Both the position numbers and the translations under genes were made by a program. Below, piece by piece: positions 1 to 6,307 of a DNA stretch of 13,802 nt (position 1 is the stretch's first letter; every line of letters starts with the position of its first letter). The notes below the pieces were generated by a model. The model made no database searches and was not told the DNA's origin. It was given only the letters and a program-made list of their open reading frames with translations. Origin of the DNA: an uncultured Acidobacteriota bacterium (GTDB lineage: Bacteria; Acidobacteriota; Thermoanaerobaculia; Gp7-AA8). The DNA lies in NCBI GenBank assembly GCA_946887105.1, contig CAMPKJ010000124.1:1-13802 (forward strand), given 5' to 3'.

Positions 1-1044
1 CATCGGTGAATAGCGGCGGATCACGAAACGATCGCCCGCCGCCGCGACCACCGGCGCTTCCAACCGCACCTGCGCGAATGCGCTGCTGCCCGCCTGCAGC
101 TCGCCCGCGGTGTCATCGACGAAGCGGATCGTGCCGAGCAGTTCCGCGGAGAGATGATGAAAGCGGATGCGCGTCTGCTCTTTCAGCGCTTTCGCGTCCG
201 GAAGAAGCTCGAGTCTCACGGTGATGATCTGCGACGGCCGGAGCGTATCCGGATGCACGACCTGCTGCCCGCGACGCAACTCGTCGAGCGGAACGTCGGC
301 GAGATTCATCGACGTGCGCTCGCCCGCCGACGCCTCATCGCGCGGCTGACCGTGAACCTGCACGCCGCGCGCGCGGCTTCTCTTATCACCCGGCAGCACT
401 TCCACTTCGTCATCGACGCGCACGCGGCCCGCGTACGTGGTGCCGGTGATCACGGAGCCGAAGCCTTTCATCGTGAACACACGATCGATGGGCAGGCGGA
501 ACACGCGGCGCGTGGCGTCGCGGTCATCGACGTGCGCCACCGACTCGAGAATCGCGGCACGCAGCTCCTCGATGCCGGCGCCGGTGGTGCTGCTGACCGG
601 AACGATCGGTTTTCCTTCGAGAAAACTGCCAGCCACGAGCTCTTCGACTTCGAGGCGCACCAGCTCGAGGATGTCGCGATCGACGAGATCGCTCTTCGTC
701 AATGCCACCAGGCCGGTGGGGATGCCGAGGAGTTTGCAGATGGCGAAATGCTCGCGCGTCTGCGGCTTGATCGATTCATCGGCGGCGATGACCAGCAGCG
801 CGCTGTCGATGCCGCCGATGCCGGCCAGCATGTTCTTCACGAAACGCTCGTGGCCGGGGACGTCGACGAAGCCGATCTGGTAGTCGTCGGTGAACCAGCT
901 CGCGAATCCGAGATCGATGGTGATGCCGCGTCGTTTCTCTTCGGGCAGGCGATCGGTATCGATCCCGGTCAGCGCGCGCACCAGCGAGGTCTTGCCATGA
1001 TCGATGTGGCCGGCGGTGCCGATCACGCGTTTCTTACGGGACAT
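1..1044 (-). CDS. selB: Selenocysteine-specific translation elongation factor SelB (N-terminal part)
   Basis: SelB is a GTPase that brings Sec-tRNA(Sec) to the ribosome at UGA codons followed by a SECIS hairpin. The visible 348 residues begin [20 protein letters not shown]. They hold G1 (GHIDHGKT, residues 12-19), the switch region with RGIT (39-42), G3 (DVPGHE, 61-66) and G4 (TKSD, 116-119), followed by EF-Tu-like beta-barrel domains from about residue 180. IDHGKT together with [12 protein letters not shown] is typical of SelB rather than EF-Tu. The frame is open to base 1, so the linker and C-terminal winged-helix domains that bind SECIS RNA lie outside the window (full-length SelB is usually a little over 600 aa). 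The ATG at 1044 has no good Shine-Dalgarno; a TAGGAT box lies 9 bases upstream. No selA, selD, tRNA-Sec or selenoprotein gene is visible nearby, so use of selenocysteine is inferred from SelB alone. Confidence 0.95.
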   Translation of the reverse strand, partial: MSRKKRVIGTAGHIDHGKTSLVRALTGIDTDRLPEEKRRGITIDLGFASWFTDDYQIGFVDVPGHERFVKNMLAGIGGIDSALLVIAADESIKPQTREHFAICKLLGIPTGLVALTKSDLVDRDILELVRLEVEELVAGSFLEGKPIVPVSSTTGAGIEELRAAILESVAHVDDRDATRRVFRLPIDRVFTMKGFGSVITGTTYAGRVRVDDEVEVLPGDKRSRARGVQVHGQPRDEASAGERTSMNLADVPLDELRRGQQVVHPDTLRPSQIITVRLELLPDAKALKEQTRIRFHHLSAELLGTIRFVDDTAGELQAGSSAFAQVRLEAPVVAAAGDRFVIRRYSPM

Positions 1045-1053
1045 GCGGCGCGA

Positions 1054-1059
1054 ATCCTA
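1054..1059 (-). promoter_or_regulatory. Putative -10 box of selB
   Basis: TAGGAT on the minus strand, with 9 bases between it and the ATG at 1044. A start site at the usual distance from this box would fall at or next to the ATG, giving a leaderless or almost leaderless mRNA. The same bases could instead be read as a weak, distant Shine-Dalgarno (AGGA). No convincing -35 box was found. Confidence 0.3.
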
Positions 1060-1075
1060 CCTTGGAGCAGCGTGC

Positions 1076-1081
1076 GATAAT
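1076..1081 (+). promoter_or_regulatory. Putative -10 box upstream of the DUF6176-like gene
   Basis: GATAAT matches TATAAT at five of six positions and ends 24 bases before the ATG at 1106, leaving room for a short 5' leader that contains the GGAGG ribosome binding site. No clear -35 element is seen at the normal spacing. It lies in the short divergent intergenic region shared with selB. Confidence 0.35.
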
Positions 1082-1105
1082 CGCCGTCCTGAGCACGGAG
1101 GTCGT

Positions 1106-1810
1106 ATGGCGCTTGTCGTTCGTGCGTTTCCCGTTGATGACCGCGTTCGCGTCGATGGTTTCGTCCGCGAGCTTCGGGATCGCGAGACGGAAGCCCGCCG
1201 CTTCTACACCGGCCTCGGCGTGCGCCGCGAGGCGTGGTTCTTTCAGCCGCACCCGACCGGCGGCGGCAATGTCGTCATCGGCGTGACCGATGTCGAGGAT
1301 CCCATCGAGCCGAAGGCCGTGCAGTACGCGGAAGCGTCCGATCCGTTCTCGACCTGGTTCAAGGCGCACATCTACGCGCTGTCGGGCGTCGATCCCGATA
1401 CGGCGCCCATGGGTCCGCTCTCGACAGTCGTGCACGACTCCTCGAACGGCGCGCTGCCGATGGGATCGCGGCTGATCGTGCGCGCCTATCCGTTGCGCGA
1501 TCACGCCGGACTGGAGGAGTTCATCGGCGAGTTGCAGGAGCGTCCGCGGGATACGCGCGGCTTCTACGATCGCCACGGCGTCGAGGAAGCGTGGTTCCTC
1601 CAGAAGACCGATGACGGCGAGATCGTGATCGCCGTGCTGGCGACGGATGATCCGGAACGCGTGGCGCGCACCTTTCAGGAATCGCAGGAACCGTTCGACG
1701 TCTGGTTCAAGCGACGGGTGATCGAAGTGTCCGGCGTCGATCCCGAGAAGACGCCGCTCGGGCCGCCGAGCGAGCAGATCTACGAGTTCGTTGGAGGAAG
1801 GCAGTCTTAG
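1106..1810 (+). CDS. Tandem-duplicated DUF6176-like protein, unknown function
   Basis: A 234-aa protein built of two homologous halves. VVRAFPV (4-10), FYTGLGVRREAWFF (33-46), DPFSTWFKAHI (79-89) and SGVDPDTAPMGPLS (93-106) in the first half align with IVRAYPL (124-130), FYDRHGVEEAWFL (153-165), EPFDVWFKRRV (195-205) and SGVDPEKTPLGPPS (209-222) in the second. Each half looks like a small alpha/beta domain of the dimeric ferredoxin-like type; by memory the closest family is DUF6176, with moderate certainty. A fused duplicate would supply in one chain what single-domain relatives make as a dimer. No catalytic motif is evident and there is no signal peptide. The ATG at 1106 was chosen over upstream starts because GGAGG at 1097-1101 is correctly spaced and homology begins immediately after it. 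The stop lies three bases from the stop of the convergent DUF72 gene. Confidence 0.8.
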   Translation: MALVVRAFPVDDRVRVDGFVRELRDRETEARRFYTGLGVRREAWFFQPHPTGGGNVVIGVTDVEDPIEPKAVQYAEASDPFSTWFKAHIYALSGVDPDTAPMGPLSTVVHDSSNGALPMGSRLIVRAYPLRDHAGLEEFIGELQERPRDTRGFYDRHGVEEAWFLQKTDDGEIVIAVLATDDPERVARTFQESQEPFDVWFKRRVIEVSGVDPEKTPLGPPSEQIYEFVGGRQS

Positions 1811-1821
1811 AGTCTAAGACT
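1803..1821. terminator. Palindrome over two convergent stop codons, possible bidirectional terminator
   Basis: AGTCTTAGA and TCTAAGACT form perfect 9-base arms around a single G. As RNA this folds to about 8 base pairs with a three-base loop, on either strand. The left arm contains the TAG stop of the forward gene and the right arm contains the TAG stop of the reverse gene. The stem is AT-rich and neither strand has a following U-tract, so its strength as an intrinsic terminator is doubtful. It could instead protect the 3' ends or bind a dimeric protein. Confidence 0.45.
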
Positions 1822-2671
1822 TCCCCACGTTCCCCAGGCGCTCCCCGTACACCTCTCTCAACTGCGGCGGCACTTTCCCATCGAGGCCGAGCGACTCCTT
1901 CAACTCGCCGGCGTTGATGATGGCCTGCCCGCGGAAGTGATTGTTCGTGACCACGTAGACGTCCTTGCTCATGGCCATGTTGTCGATCCGTTCGACCCAG
2001 GGCTCGAGCTCTTCCTTCGAGTAGAGATAGTTGTAGCGCTCCCACGACTCCTCGTGCGCGAACCATTTCTCGTAGTTGCGGCCGTGGAAGCGGACGTATG
2101 CGAGCGGGCCGGTGACCGCATCGGCGGGCTTCACGGAGTCGTGGAAGAGCGGCTGATCGACATTCACCCACCCCACGCCGCGCTCTTCCAGAAAGTCGAC
2201 GAACGGCTTGTTCTGAAACGACGCGTGGCGCACTTCGAGCGCCTTCGGATAGTCCTCGAACGTGCGGAAGAGCGCCGCCAGCTTGTCGCACGACTCGGGC
2301 GTGTTTTTGAAGCTCCAGGGGAACTGCAGCAGGATCGCGCCGAGGCGATCGGCGTCCATCAGCGGATCGAGATAGTTGCGGAAGGCCTGGACGTCTTCGG
2401 CGGCAAGCTCGGCTTTCTCGTGCGTGAAGCCGCGAAAGACCTTGGTCGTGAAACGGAACTCGGGATTGTCCGCCACGCGGCGGACCCAGCTCTTCGCGTG
2501 CGTCGGCGGAGGGATGCGGTAGAAGGGCGAGTTGATCTCGATGGTGTCGAAGAACGAGGCCAGATAGGCGAGGTGGTCGAACTTCGAACCGTGCGGCGGA
2601 TAGACCACTTTCTCCCAATCGGCATAGCTCCAACCGGCCGGACCAACGCGGATTTTGTGGGTATTTTTCAA
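1814..2671 (-). CDS. DUF72 family protein (YecE-like)
   Basis: A 285-aa protein of the DUF72/YecE family, a TIM-barrel-like fold without a settled function. The family signature GPAGWSYADWEKVVYPP is near the N-terminus (about residues 9-25). It is followed by FFDTIEINSPFYRIP (about 40-54), FRFTTKVFRGFTHE (about 71-84), the ILLQFPWSFKNT strand and loop, the ALEVRH strand, and YVRFHGRN late in the barrel. Length is normal for the family. The start is TTG at 2671, supported by AAGGTG at 2679-2684 with seven bases between; no ATG in this frame fits as well. It is a single-gene unit convergent with the DUF6176-like gene. DUF72 proteins have been suggested to act on nucleic acids or nucleotides, but that is not shown by this sequence. 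Confidence 0.92.
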   Translation of the reverse strand: MKNTHKIRVGPAGWSYADWEKVVYPPHGSKFDHLAYLASFFDTIEINSPFYRIPPPTHAKSWVRRVADNPEFRFTTKVFRGFTHEKAELAAEDVQAFRNYLDPLMDADRLGAILLQFPWSFKNTPESCDKLAALFRTFEDYPKALEVRHASFQNKPFVDFLEERGVGWVNVDQPLFHDSVKPADAVTGPLAYVRFHGRNYEKWFAHEESWERYNYLYSKEELEPWVERIDNMAMSKDVYVVTNNHFRGQAIINAGELKESLGLDGKVPPQLREVYGERLGNVGKS

Positions 2672-2959
2672 TGGTCAACACCTTGACGTTCTTATTTTGA
2701 GTTACCTCTTTCCGCGTTGCCTTCCCTGAGAAAACTATGCTAAAACGCCTGGCATCGGGGACAAGAGATGAAACTCCACATCGGACAGCGGCGTTCGTTG
2801 GGGAGTTTCTTGTATCCCGTAGTTCGGAAGGGGGTCGATTCCTAGCTTCTCGTTGTCATTCACCAACAGCGGGGTTAGTGTCGCGGCCCCCCGCACGCGC
2901 CCGGACAGTCGCGGCAACAAAGACTTTCACGCAACAATCGCTTAGGAGATCAAGGTTTC
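2672..2959 (+). promoter_or_regulatory. Long, structured-looking leader of the zinc-ribbon gene
   Basis: These 288 bases separate the divergent DUF72 gene from the zinc-ribbon gene and hold no convincing coding region. A TATGCT box at 2736-2741 could start a leader of about 210 bases. Downstream, CGGG (2756-2759) + ACAAGA (2761-2766) + AACTCC (2772-2777) can pair with GGAGTT + TCTTGT (2802-2813) + CCCG (2816-2819), giving about 16 pairs with small bulges. A second small hairpin has GAAG (2827-2830) with CTTC (2846-2849), and a third has GCGGGG (2869-2874) with CCCCGC (2889-2894). The ribosome binding site of the next gene (AGGAG at 2944-2948, or AAGG at 2952-2955) follows. The region also contains the promoter of DUF72 on the other strand, in its AT-rich part at 2686-2703. 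It matches no riboswitch class that I recognise. Confidence 0.35.
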
Positions 2960-3280
2960 ATGGACACTTTCAACGACAAATCCCTCAACTGCGCGGACTG
3001 CGGCCAGGAGTTCATCTTCAGCCGGAACGAACAGGCGTTTTACGCAGAGCGCGGCTTCACGAACGAACCGAAGCGTTGCAAGAACTGCCGCGACAAGAGA
3101 AAAACCTCCCGTGACGGCAACGGCGGCGAAGGCCGCTCGCGCCAGATGGTGAGCGTCACCTGCGACAGCTGTGGCGTGCCGACCGAAGTTCCCTTCACCC
3201 CGGTGAGCGGAAAGCCGGTCTACTGCCGCGAGTGCTACAACCAGCGCCGCTCGAACAGCCGCTCTTCGAGCTGGGCCTAG
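2960..3280 (+). CDS. Two-domain zinc-ribbon protein (zf-trcl + CxxC-x17-CxxC type)
   Basis: A 106-aa soluble protein with two zinc-binding modules. The first (residues 9-48) reads LNCADCGQEFIFSRNEQAFY, then GFTNEPKRCKNC, the pattern of the probable zinc-ribbon family (CxxC ... FxFxxxEQxFY ... GFxNxPKRCxxC). The second (about 71-95) is CDSCG, then VPFTPV and YCREC, with exactly 17 residues between the two CxxC pairs, as in the CxxC-x17-CxxC domain. Linker and tail are rich in Arg, Lys, Gly and Ser, which would suit nucleic-acid or ribosome contact, but no partner is known. It is a single-gene unit: long leader upstream, strong terminator downstream. The ATG at 2960 has AGGAG 11 bases and AAGG four bases upstream, and homology begins at once. 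Confidence 0.9.
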   Translation: MDTFNDKSLNCADCGQEFIFSRNEQAFYAERGFTNEPKRCKNCRDKRKTSRDGNGGEGRSRQMVSVTCDSCGVPTEVPFTPVSGKPVYCRECYNQRRSNSRSSSWA

Positions 3281-3317
3281 CACTTCACCCCTTCCACATT
3301 CGACTCCGAACGAACTG

Positions 3318-3357
3318 ACGGCCCGGTGCTCCACGCGCACCGGGCCGTTTCGTTTTT
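3318..3357 (+). terminator. Rho-independent terminator after the zinc-ribbon gene
   Basis: ACGGCCCGGTGC (3318-3329) pairs perfectly with GCACCGGGCCGT (3337-3348) over 12 base pairs around a seven-base loop, and is followed directly by TTTCGTTTTTG. It lies 38 bases after the stop of the zinc-ribbon gene and isolates it from the transsulfuration operon. This is the strongest terminator in the window. Confidence 0.95.
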
Positions 3358-3374
3358 GTACGCGCGTCCTGCGT

Positions 3375-3380
3375 TATGAT
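3375..3380 (+). promoter_or_regulatory. Putative -10 box of the transsulfuration operon
   Basis: TATGAT, five of six matches to TATAAT, with 9 bases between it and the TTG at 3390. Transcription from it would begin at or within a few bases of the start codon, implying a leaderless message with a TTG start. The box sits just downstream of the terminator of the previous gene, as expected for an independent promoter. No clear -35 box is present. Confidence 0.5.
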
Positions 3381-3389
3381 CCGCGCCGC

Positions 3390-4349
3390 TTGACACGTCC
3401 CAACTCCCGCCCCGTCGATTCCGTCCTCGATCTCATCGGCAACACACCGATGGTCCGCCTCCGCCACATCGGCGGCAGCGAGGGGGAGGCAACCATCTAC
3501 GTGAAGATGGAGCTGCTCAACCCAGGCTTCTCGGTGAAAGACCGCATCGGCATCGGCATGATCGAGCGCGCCGAACGCGCGGGTTTGCTGAAGCCGGGCG
3601 GCACGATCATCGAGCCGACCGCCGGCAACACCGGCGTCGGACTCGCGCTCGCGGGCGTGCAGAAGGGCTATCGCGTGATCCTCTGCGTTCCCGAAAACTT
3701 CTCGATCGAGAAGCGTGAGGTGATGAAGGCGCTCGGCGGCGAAGTGGTCCTCACGCCGAAAGACGGCGGGATGAAGGTCGCCATCGCCACCGCCGAACGG
3801 CTCGCGCAGGAGATCGAAGGCGCATACGTGCCGCAGCAGTTCGCGAATCCGTTCAACATGGAGGCGCACTACGAGACCACGGGACCGGAGATCTGGGAAC
3901 AGCTCGACGGCCGCGTCGACGCGTGGGTCGCGGGCGCAGGCACCGGCGGCACGTTCACCGGCGTCGCGAAGTACCTCCGCGAACGGAACCCGGACGTGCA
4001 GTGTTACGTGGTCGAGCCGCAGGGCTCGATCCTGAAAGGCGGCGAAGCGGGACCGCACGAGGTCGAGGGCATTGGCGCCTCGTCCTTCATCCCGCCCGTG
4101 CTGGACATGCAACTGGCCAACGACGTGATCCGCGTCGATGACGATCCGGCATTCGACATGGTGGCGCGTCTCGCATCCGAGGAAGGCATCCTCGGTGCGT
4201 CATCCGCGGGTGCAAACGTCACTGCCGCACTGGAAGTCGCACGCCGCCTCGGCCGCGGCAAGAACGTCGTCACGCTCATCCCCGACGCCAGCGAGCGCTA
4301 CATGTCCAAGGGGATCTACTCGCGCTGGCGCAAAGACGAAACGGAGTAA
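3390..4349 (+). CDS. PLP-dependent cysteine synthase / cystathionine beta-synthase family enzyme
   Basis: A 319-aa fold-type II PLP enzyme. The Schiff-base lysine is K50 in NPGFSVKDR, the substrate-carboxylate loop is EPTAGNTG (75-82), the phosphate-binding loop is GAGTGGT (182-188), and SSAG (271-274) supplies the residue facing the pyridine nitrogen. The TAGNTG loop, GGEAGPHEVEGIG (217-229) and YMSKGIY near the C-terminus match the MccA/HP0107-like subgroup better than classical CysK (TSGNTG), as far as I remember those sequences. The expected reaction is homocysteine plus serine or O-acetylserine to cystathionine; direct cysteine synthesis from O-acetylserine and sulfide is the alternative. 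The next gene, a gamma-lyase/synthase three bases away, supports the first. There is no heme or CBS regulatory domain, so it is short compared with eukaryotic CBS. TTG at 3390 is the first start in frame near the homology and has no Shine-Dalgarno. Confidence 0.9.
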   Translation: MTRPNSRPVDSVLDLIGNTPMVRLRHIGGSEGEATIYVKMELLNPGFSVKDRIGIGMIERAERAGLLKPGGTIIEPTAGNTGVGLALAGVQKGYRVILCVPENFSIEKREVMKALGGEVVLTPKDGGMKVAIATAERLAQEIEGAYVPQQFANPFNMEAHYETTGPEIWEQLDGRVDAWVAGAGTGGTFTGVAKYLRERNPDVQCYVVEPQGSILKGGEAGPHEVEGIGASSFIPPVLDMQLANDVIRVDDDPAFDMVARLASEEGILGASSAGANVTAALEVARRLGRGKNVVTLIPDASERYMSKGIYSRWRKDETE

Positions 4350-4352
4350 CCG

Positions 4353-5492
4353 ATGGCGTTTTCGACCGACTGCATCCACGCCGGCCAGGAGCCGGAACCG
4401 CAAACCGGCGCGGTCACGATCCCGATCTTCCAGACCTCGACGTACGTGCAGCCCGAGCTCGGACGCCATAAAGGCTACGAATACGCGCGCACGAAGAATC
4501 CCACCCGCTCCGCGCTGGAAGCGAATCTCGCCGCACTCGAGCGCGGCAAGCACGGACACTGCTTCGCATCCGGCATGTCCGCGACCGACACGGTCTTCCG
4601 CATGCTGAAGTCGGGCGACCACGTCGTAGCCGGCGAGAACATGTACGGCGGGTCGTATCGCCTGTTCAGCCGCGTGCTCGAAAAGTACGGATTGCAGTTC
4701 ACGTACGTCGACACCTCGGACGTCGATGCGGTGCGCCGCGCGCTGCAGCCGAACACGCGCATCGTGTTCCTGGAGACGCCGACGAATCCGATGATGACCG
4801 TGACCGATCTCGCCGCGTGCGCGGAAGTGGCACACGCCGGAGGCGCGCTGGTGGTGGTCGACAACACGTTCTGCTCGCCCTACATCCAGCGCCCGATCGA
4901 GCTCGGCGCGGACATCGTCGTGCACTCGACGACGAAATTCATCAACGGGCATTCCGACTCGGTCGGCGGCGTGGTGGTGTCCAACTCGGACGAGATCGGC
5001 GAGCAGATCGGGTTCCTGCAGAATGCGGTCGGCGCCATCCTGTCGCCGTTCGATTCATGGCTCGTGCTGCGCGGCGTGAAGACGCTGGCCGTGCGCATGA
5101 AGGCACACGAGGCGAACGGCCGCGCGCTGGCGACGTACCTCGCCAATCATCGGAAGGTGCAGAAGGTCTATTACCCCGGCCTGGCCGAGCACCCGCAACA
5201 CGAGCTCGCAAAACGGCAGATGAACGGCTTCGGCTCGATGATCTCGTTCGAGCTCGGCTCGTATGAAAACGCGAAGAAGTTCCTCGATCGCGTCCGCCTC
5301 TGCGCCCTCGCCGAATCCCTCGGCGGCGTCGAAACGCTCATCTCCCATCCCGAGAGCATGACCCACGCCTCCGTCCCGGTCGAAACCCGCAAACGCCTCG
5401 GCATCACCCCCGGCCTGGTGCGGATCTCCGCGGGCATCGAGGATGTCGAGGACTTGATCGCCGATCTCGAGAACGCGTTCGACGGCGTGTAG
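4353..5492 (+). CDS. Cystathionine gamma-lyase / gamma-synthase family PLP enzyme
   Basis: A 379-aa member of the Cys/Met metabolism PLP family (fold type I). YEYARTKNPTR (42-52) gives the neighbouring-subunit phosphate contact, SGMSA (73-77) is a cofactor loop, VVDNTF (168-173) carries the aspartate that binds the pyridine nitrogen, and HSTTKFINGHSD (191-202) holds the Schiff-base lysine K195. The C-terminal SLGGVETLISHP...THASVP segment is typical of the family. Lyase (cystathionine to cysteine, 2-oxobutyrate and ammonia) and synthase (cystathionine from activated homoserine) cannot be separated by motif alone. Pairing with a CBS-type gene favours the lyase, completing reverse transsulfuration. 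ATG lies three bases after the upstream stop, with GGAG (4343-4346) six bases before it, so the two are translated from one mRNA. No terminator is seen before the next gene. Confidence 0.93.
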   Translation: MAFSTDCIHAGQEPEPQTGAVTIPIFQTSTYVQPELGRHKGYEYARTKNPTRSALEANLAALERGKHGHCFASGMSATDTVFRMLKSGDHVVAGENMYGGSYRLFSRVLEKYGLQFTYVDTSDVDAVRRALQPNTRIVFLETPTNPMMTVTDLAACAEVAHAGGALVVVDNTFCSPYIQRPIELGADIVVHSTTKFINGHSDSVGGVVVSNSDEIGEQIGFLQNAVGAILSPFDSWLVLRGVKTLAVRMKAHEANGRALATYLANHRKVQKVYYPGLAEHPQHELAKRQMNGFGSMISFELGSYENAKKFLDRVRLCALAESLGGVETLISHPESMTHASVPVETRKRLGITPGLVRISAGIEDVEDLIADLENAFDGV

Positions 5493-5496
5493 CTCG

Positions 5497-5502
5497 TATA
5501 CT
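5497..5502 (+). promoter_or_regulatory. Putative -10 box of the 93-aa / nucleotidyltransferase module
   Basis: TATACT, five of six matches to TATAAT, followed by seven bases and the ATG at 5510. There is no Shine-Dalgarno in the 17-base gap after the preceding gene, so transcription from here would give a leaderless mRNA. It would also let the module be expressed apart from the transsulfuration operon. Confidence 0.5.
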
Positions 5503-5509
5503 CGACGCG

Positions 5510-5791
5510 ATGGTCGAGATCTCCGACGCATTGCCGGGCGCCGATCTGATTCGCGAAGGATTTCGCGATCTGGAGGCGGGCGTCGAGTCGGTACCGGCGC
5601 TGCTCGTCCTGATCGGCGCGCCGCGCCTGCGGCGCCTCGGCTTCGACGTCGCGGACACACCCTACCTTCCCGAGGACCGGCTGTACGAGAAGCTCGCCTC
5701 GACGTATGGAGACGGCGCTCATTCGCAGTACAACGCGCTCATCCGCCTGCTGGTGAGTTTCGAGCGTGCCGCGGAATGCGTGAGCCCGTAA
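5510..5791 (+). CDS. Small protein of unknown function paired with a nucleotidyltransferase
   Basis: A 93-aa soluble, mostly helical protein that I cannot assign to a named family. It begins MVEISDALPGADLIREGFRD and contains ALLVLIGAPRLRRLGFDV (about 30-47) and HSQYNALIRLLVSFERAAE (about 71-89). The last segment, with HSxYNALIRxLVSFERA, looks like a conserved helix. Its stop overlaps the start of the following nucleotidyltransferase by 16 bases, so the two are almost certainly co-translated. There is no signal peptide and no cysteine-based metal site. The small size, the overlap and the nucleotidyltransferase partner resemble two-gene toxin-antitoxin modules, but nothing in the sequence proves toxicity or neutralisation. 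It does not show the RxxxxH motif of HEPN partners. Confidence 0.7.
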   Translation: MVEISDALPGADLIREGFRDLEAGVESVPALLVLIGAPRLRRLGFDVADTPYLPEDRLYEKLASTYGDGAHSQYNALIRLLVSFERAAECVSP

Positions 5792-6300
5792 ACGCCGAAC
5801 GCCTGCACCGCTTCATGCGCGACCTTGCGGCGCGCTCGCGTGCGTCCGGCCGCGTCTACCTCACCGGAGGCGCGTCGGCCGTGCTGCTCGCATGGCGGTC
5901 GAGCACTGTCGACGTCGACATCACGGTCATTCCGGATGATGACCGCGTTCTGCGCGTACTTCCCGAATTGAAAGAATCGCTGCACATCAACGTCGAGCTG
6001 GCGTCGCCTGCTCATTTCATTCCAACGCTTCCCGGCTGGGAGGAGCGAAGCCCGTTCATCGCTCGCGAAGGAACCCTTTCGTTTCACCATTACGACTTCT
6101 ATTCGCAATGCCTCTCGAAGATCGAGCGAGGGCATCGCAAGGATCAGAACGATGTGAACGCGATGTTGAGCAGCGGACTTGTCGATCCGCAACGACTCCT
6201 CGCGCTGTTCGAACGGATCGAGCCCGAGTTGTACCGCTACCCGGCCATCGATGCTGCTTCGTTCCGCCGCGCGGTCCTCTCCGTCGTCCCACTACAATAG
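5776..6300 (+). CDS. DUF6036-like nucleotidyltransferase (pol-beta superfamily)
   Basis: A 174-aa predicted nucleotidyltransferase of the DNA polymerase beta superfamily, probably DUF6036-like. LTGGASAVLLAW (29-40) carries the GG[A/S]S nucleotide loop, and DVDI (46-49) supplies the two metal-binding aspartates at the expected distance. E74 in NVEL may be the third acidic residue, where many relatives have aspartate. KIERGHRKDQNDV (115-127) fits the KxxRxxxKDxxDV helix common in stand-alone and antitoxin-type nucleotidyltransferases. The ATG at 5776 lies within the 3' end of the 93-aa gene, with a 16-base overlap and only a weak upstream GCGGA, so translation is probably coupled. The natural substrate (tRNA, protein or small molecule) cannot be read from the sequence. 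The last bases of this gene also contain the -10-like box of plsY. Confidence 0.8.
   Translation: MREPVNAERLHRFMRDLAARSRASGRVYLTGGASAVLLAWRSSTVDVDITVIPDDDRVLRVLPELKESLHINVELASPAHFIPTLPGWEERSPFIAREGTLSFHHYDFYSQCLSKIERGHRKDQNDVNAMLSSGLVDPQRLLALFERIEPELYRYPAIDAASFRRAVLSVVPLQ
6293..6298 (+). promoter_or_regulatory. Putative -10 box of plsY-gpsA
   Basis: TACAAT, five of six matches to TATAAT, overlapping the stop codon of the nucleotidyltransferase gene. Nine bases separate it from the ATG of plsY at 6308. No Shine-Dalgarno lies between, so a leaderless plsY message is likely if the promoter is used. Confidence 0.5.
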
Positions 6301-6307
6301 CCGCCGC

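Noticed and set aside
154..1080. A 308-codon open frame on the plus strand
   Set aside because: It is antisense to selB, whose motifs are unmistakable. The translation is rich in Arg, His, Ala and Asp with no family features, as expected of a shadow frame in GC-rich DNA.
2827..2849. A tRNA-like T-arm (GGTCGATTCC) with CACCA a little downstream
   Set aside because: The stem next to the supposed T-loop does not pair, and no D-arm, anticodon arm or acceptor stem can be built around it. It fits better as a small hairpin of the leader.
2737..3114. A 125-codon frame starting in the leader and running into the zinc-ribbon gene
   Set aside because: It overlaps the zinc-ribbon frame, has no ribosome binding site and no recognisable features; the other frame has two clear CxxC modules.
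3352..3380. A full sigma-70 promoter with -35 box before the CBS-type gene
   Set aside because: The only TTG-containing hexamer upstream (TTGTAC at 3356-3361) is 13 bases from TATGAT, too close, and belongs to the terminator tail. Only the -10 box is supported.
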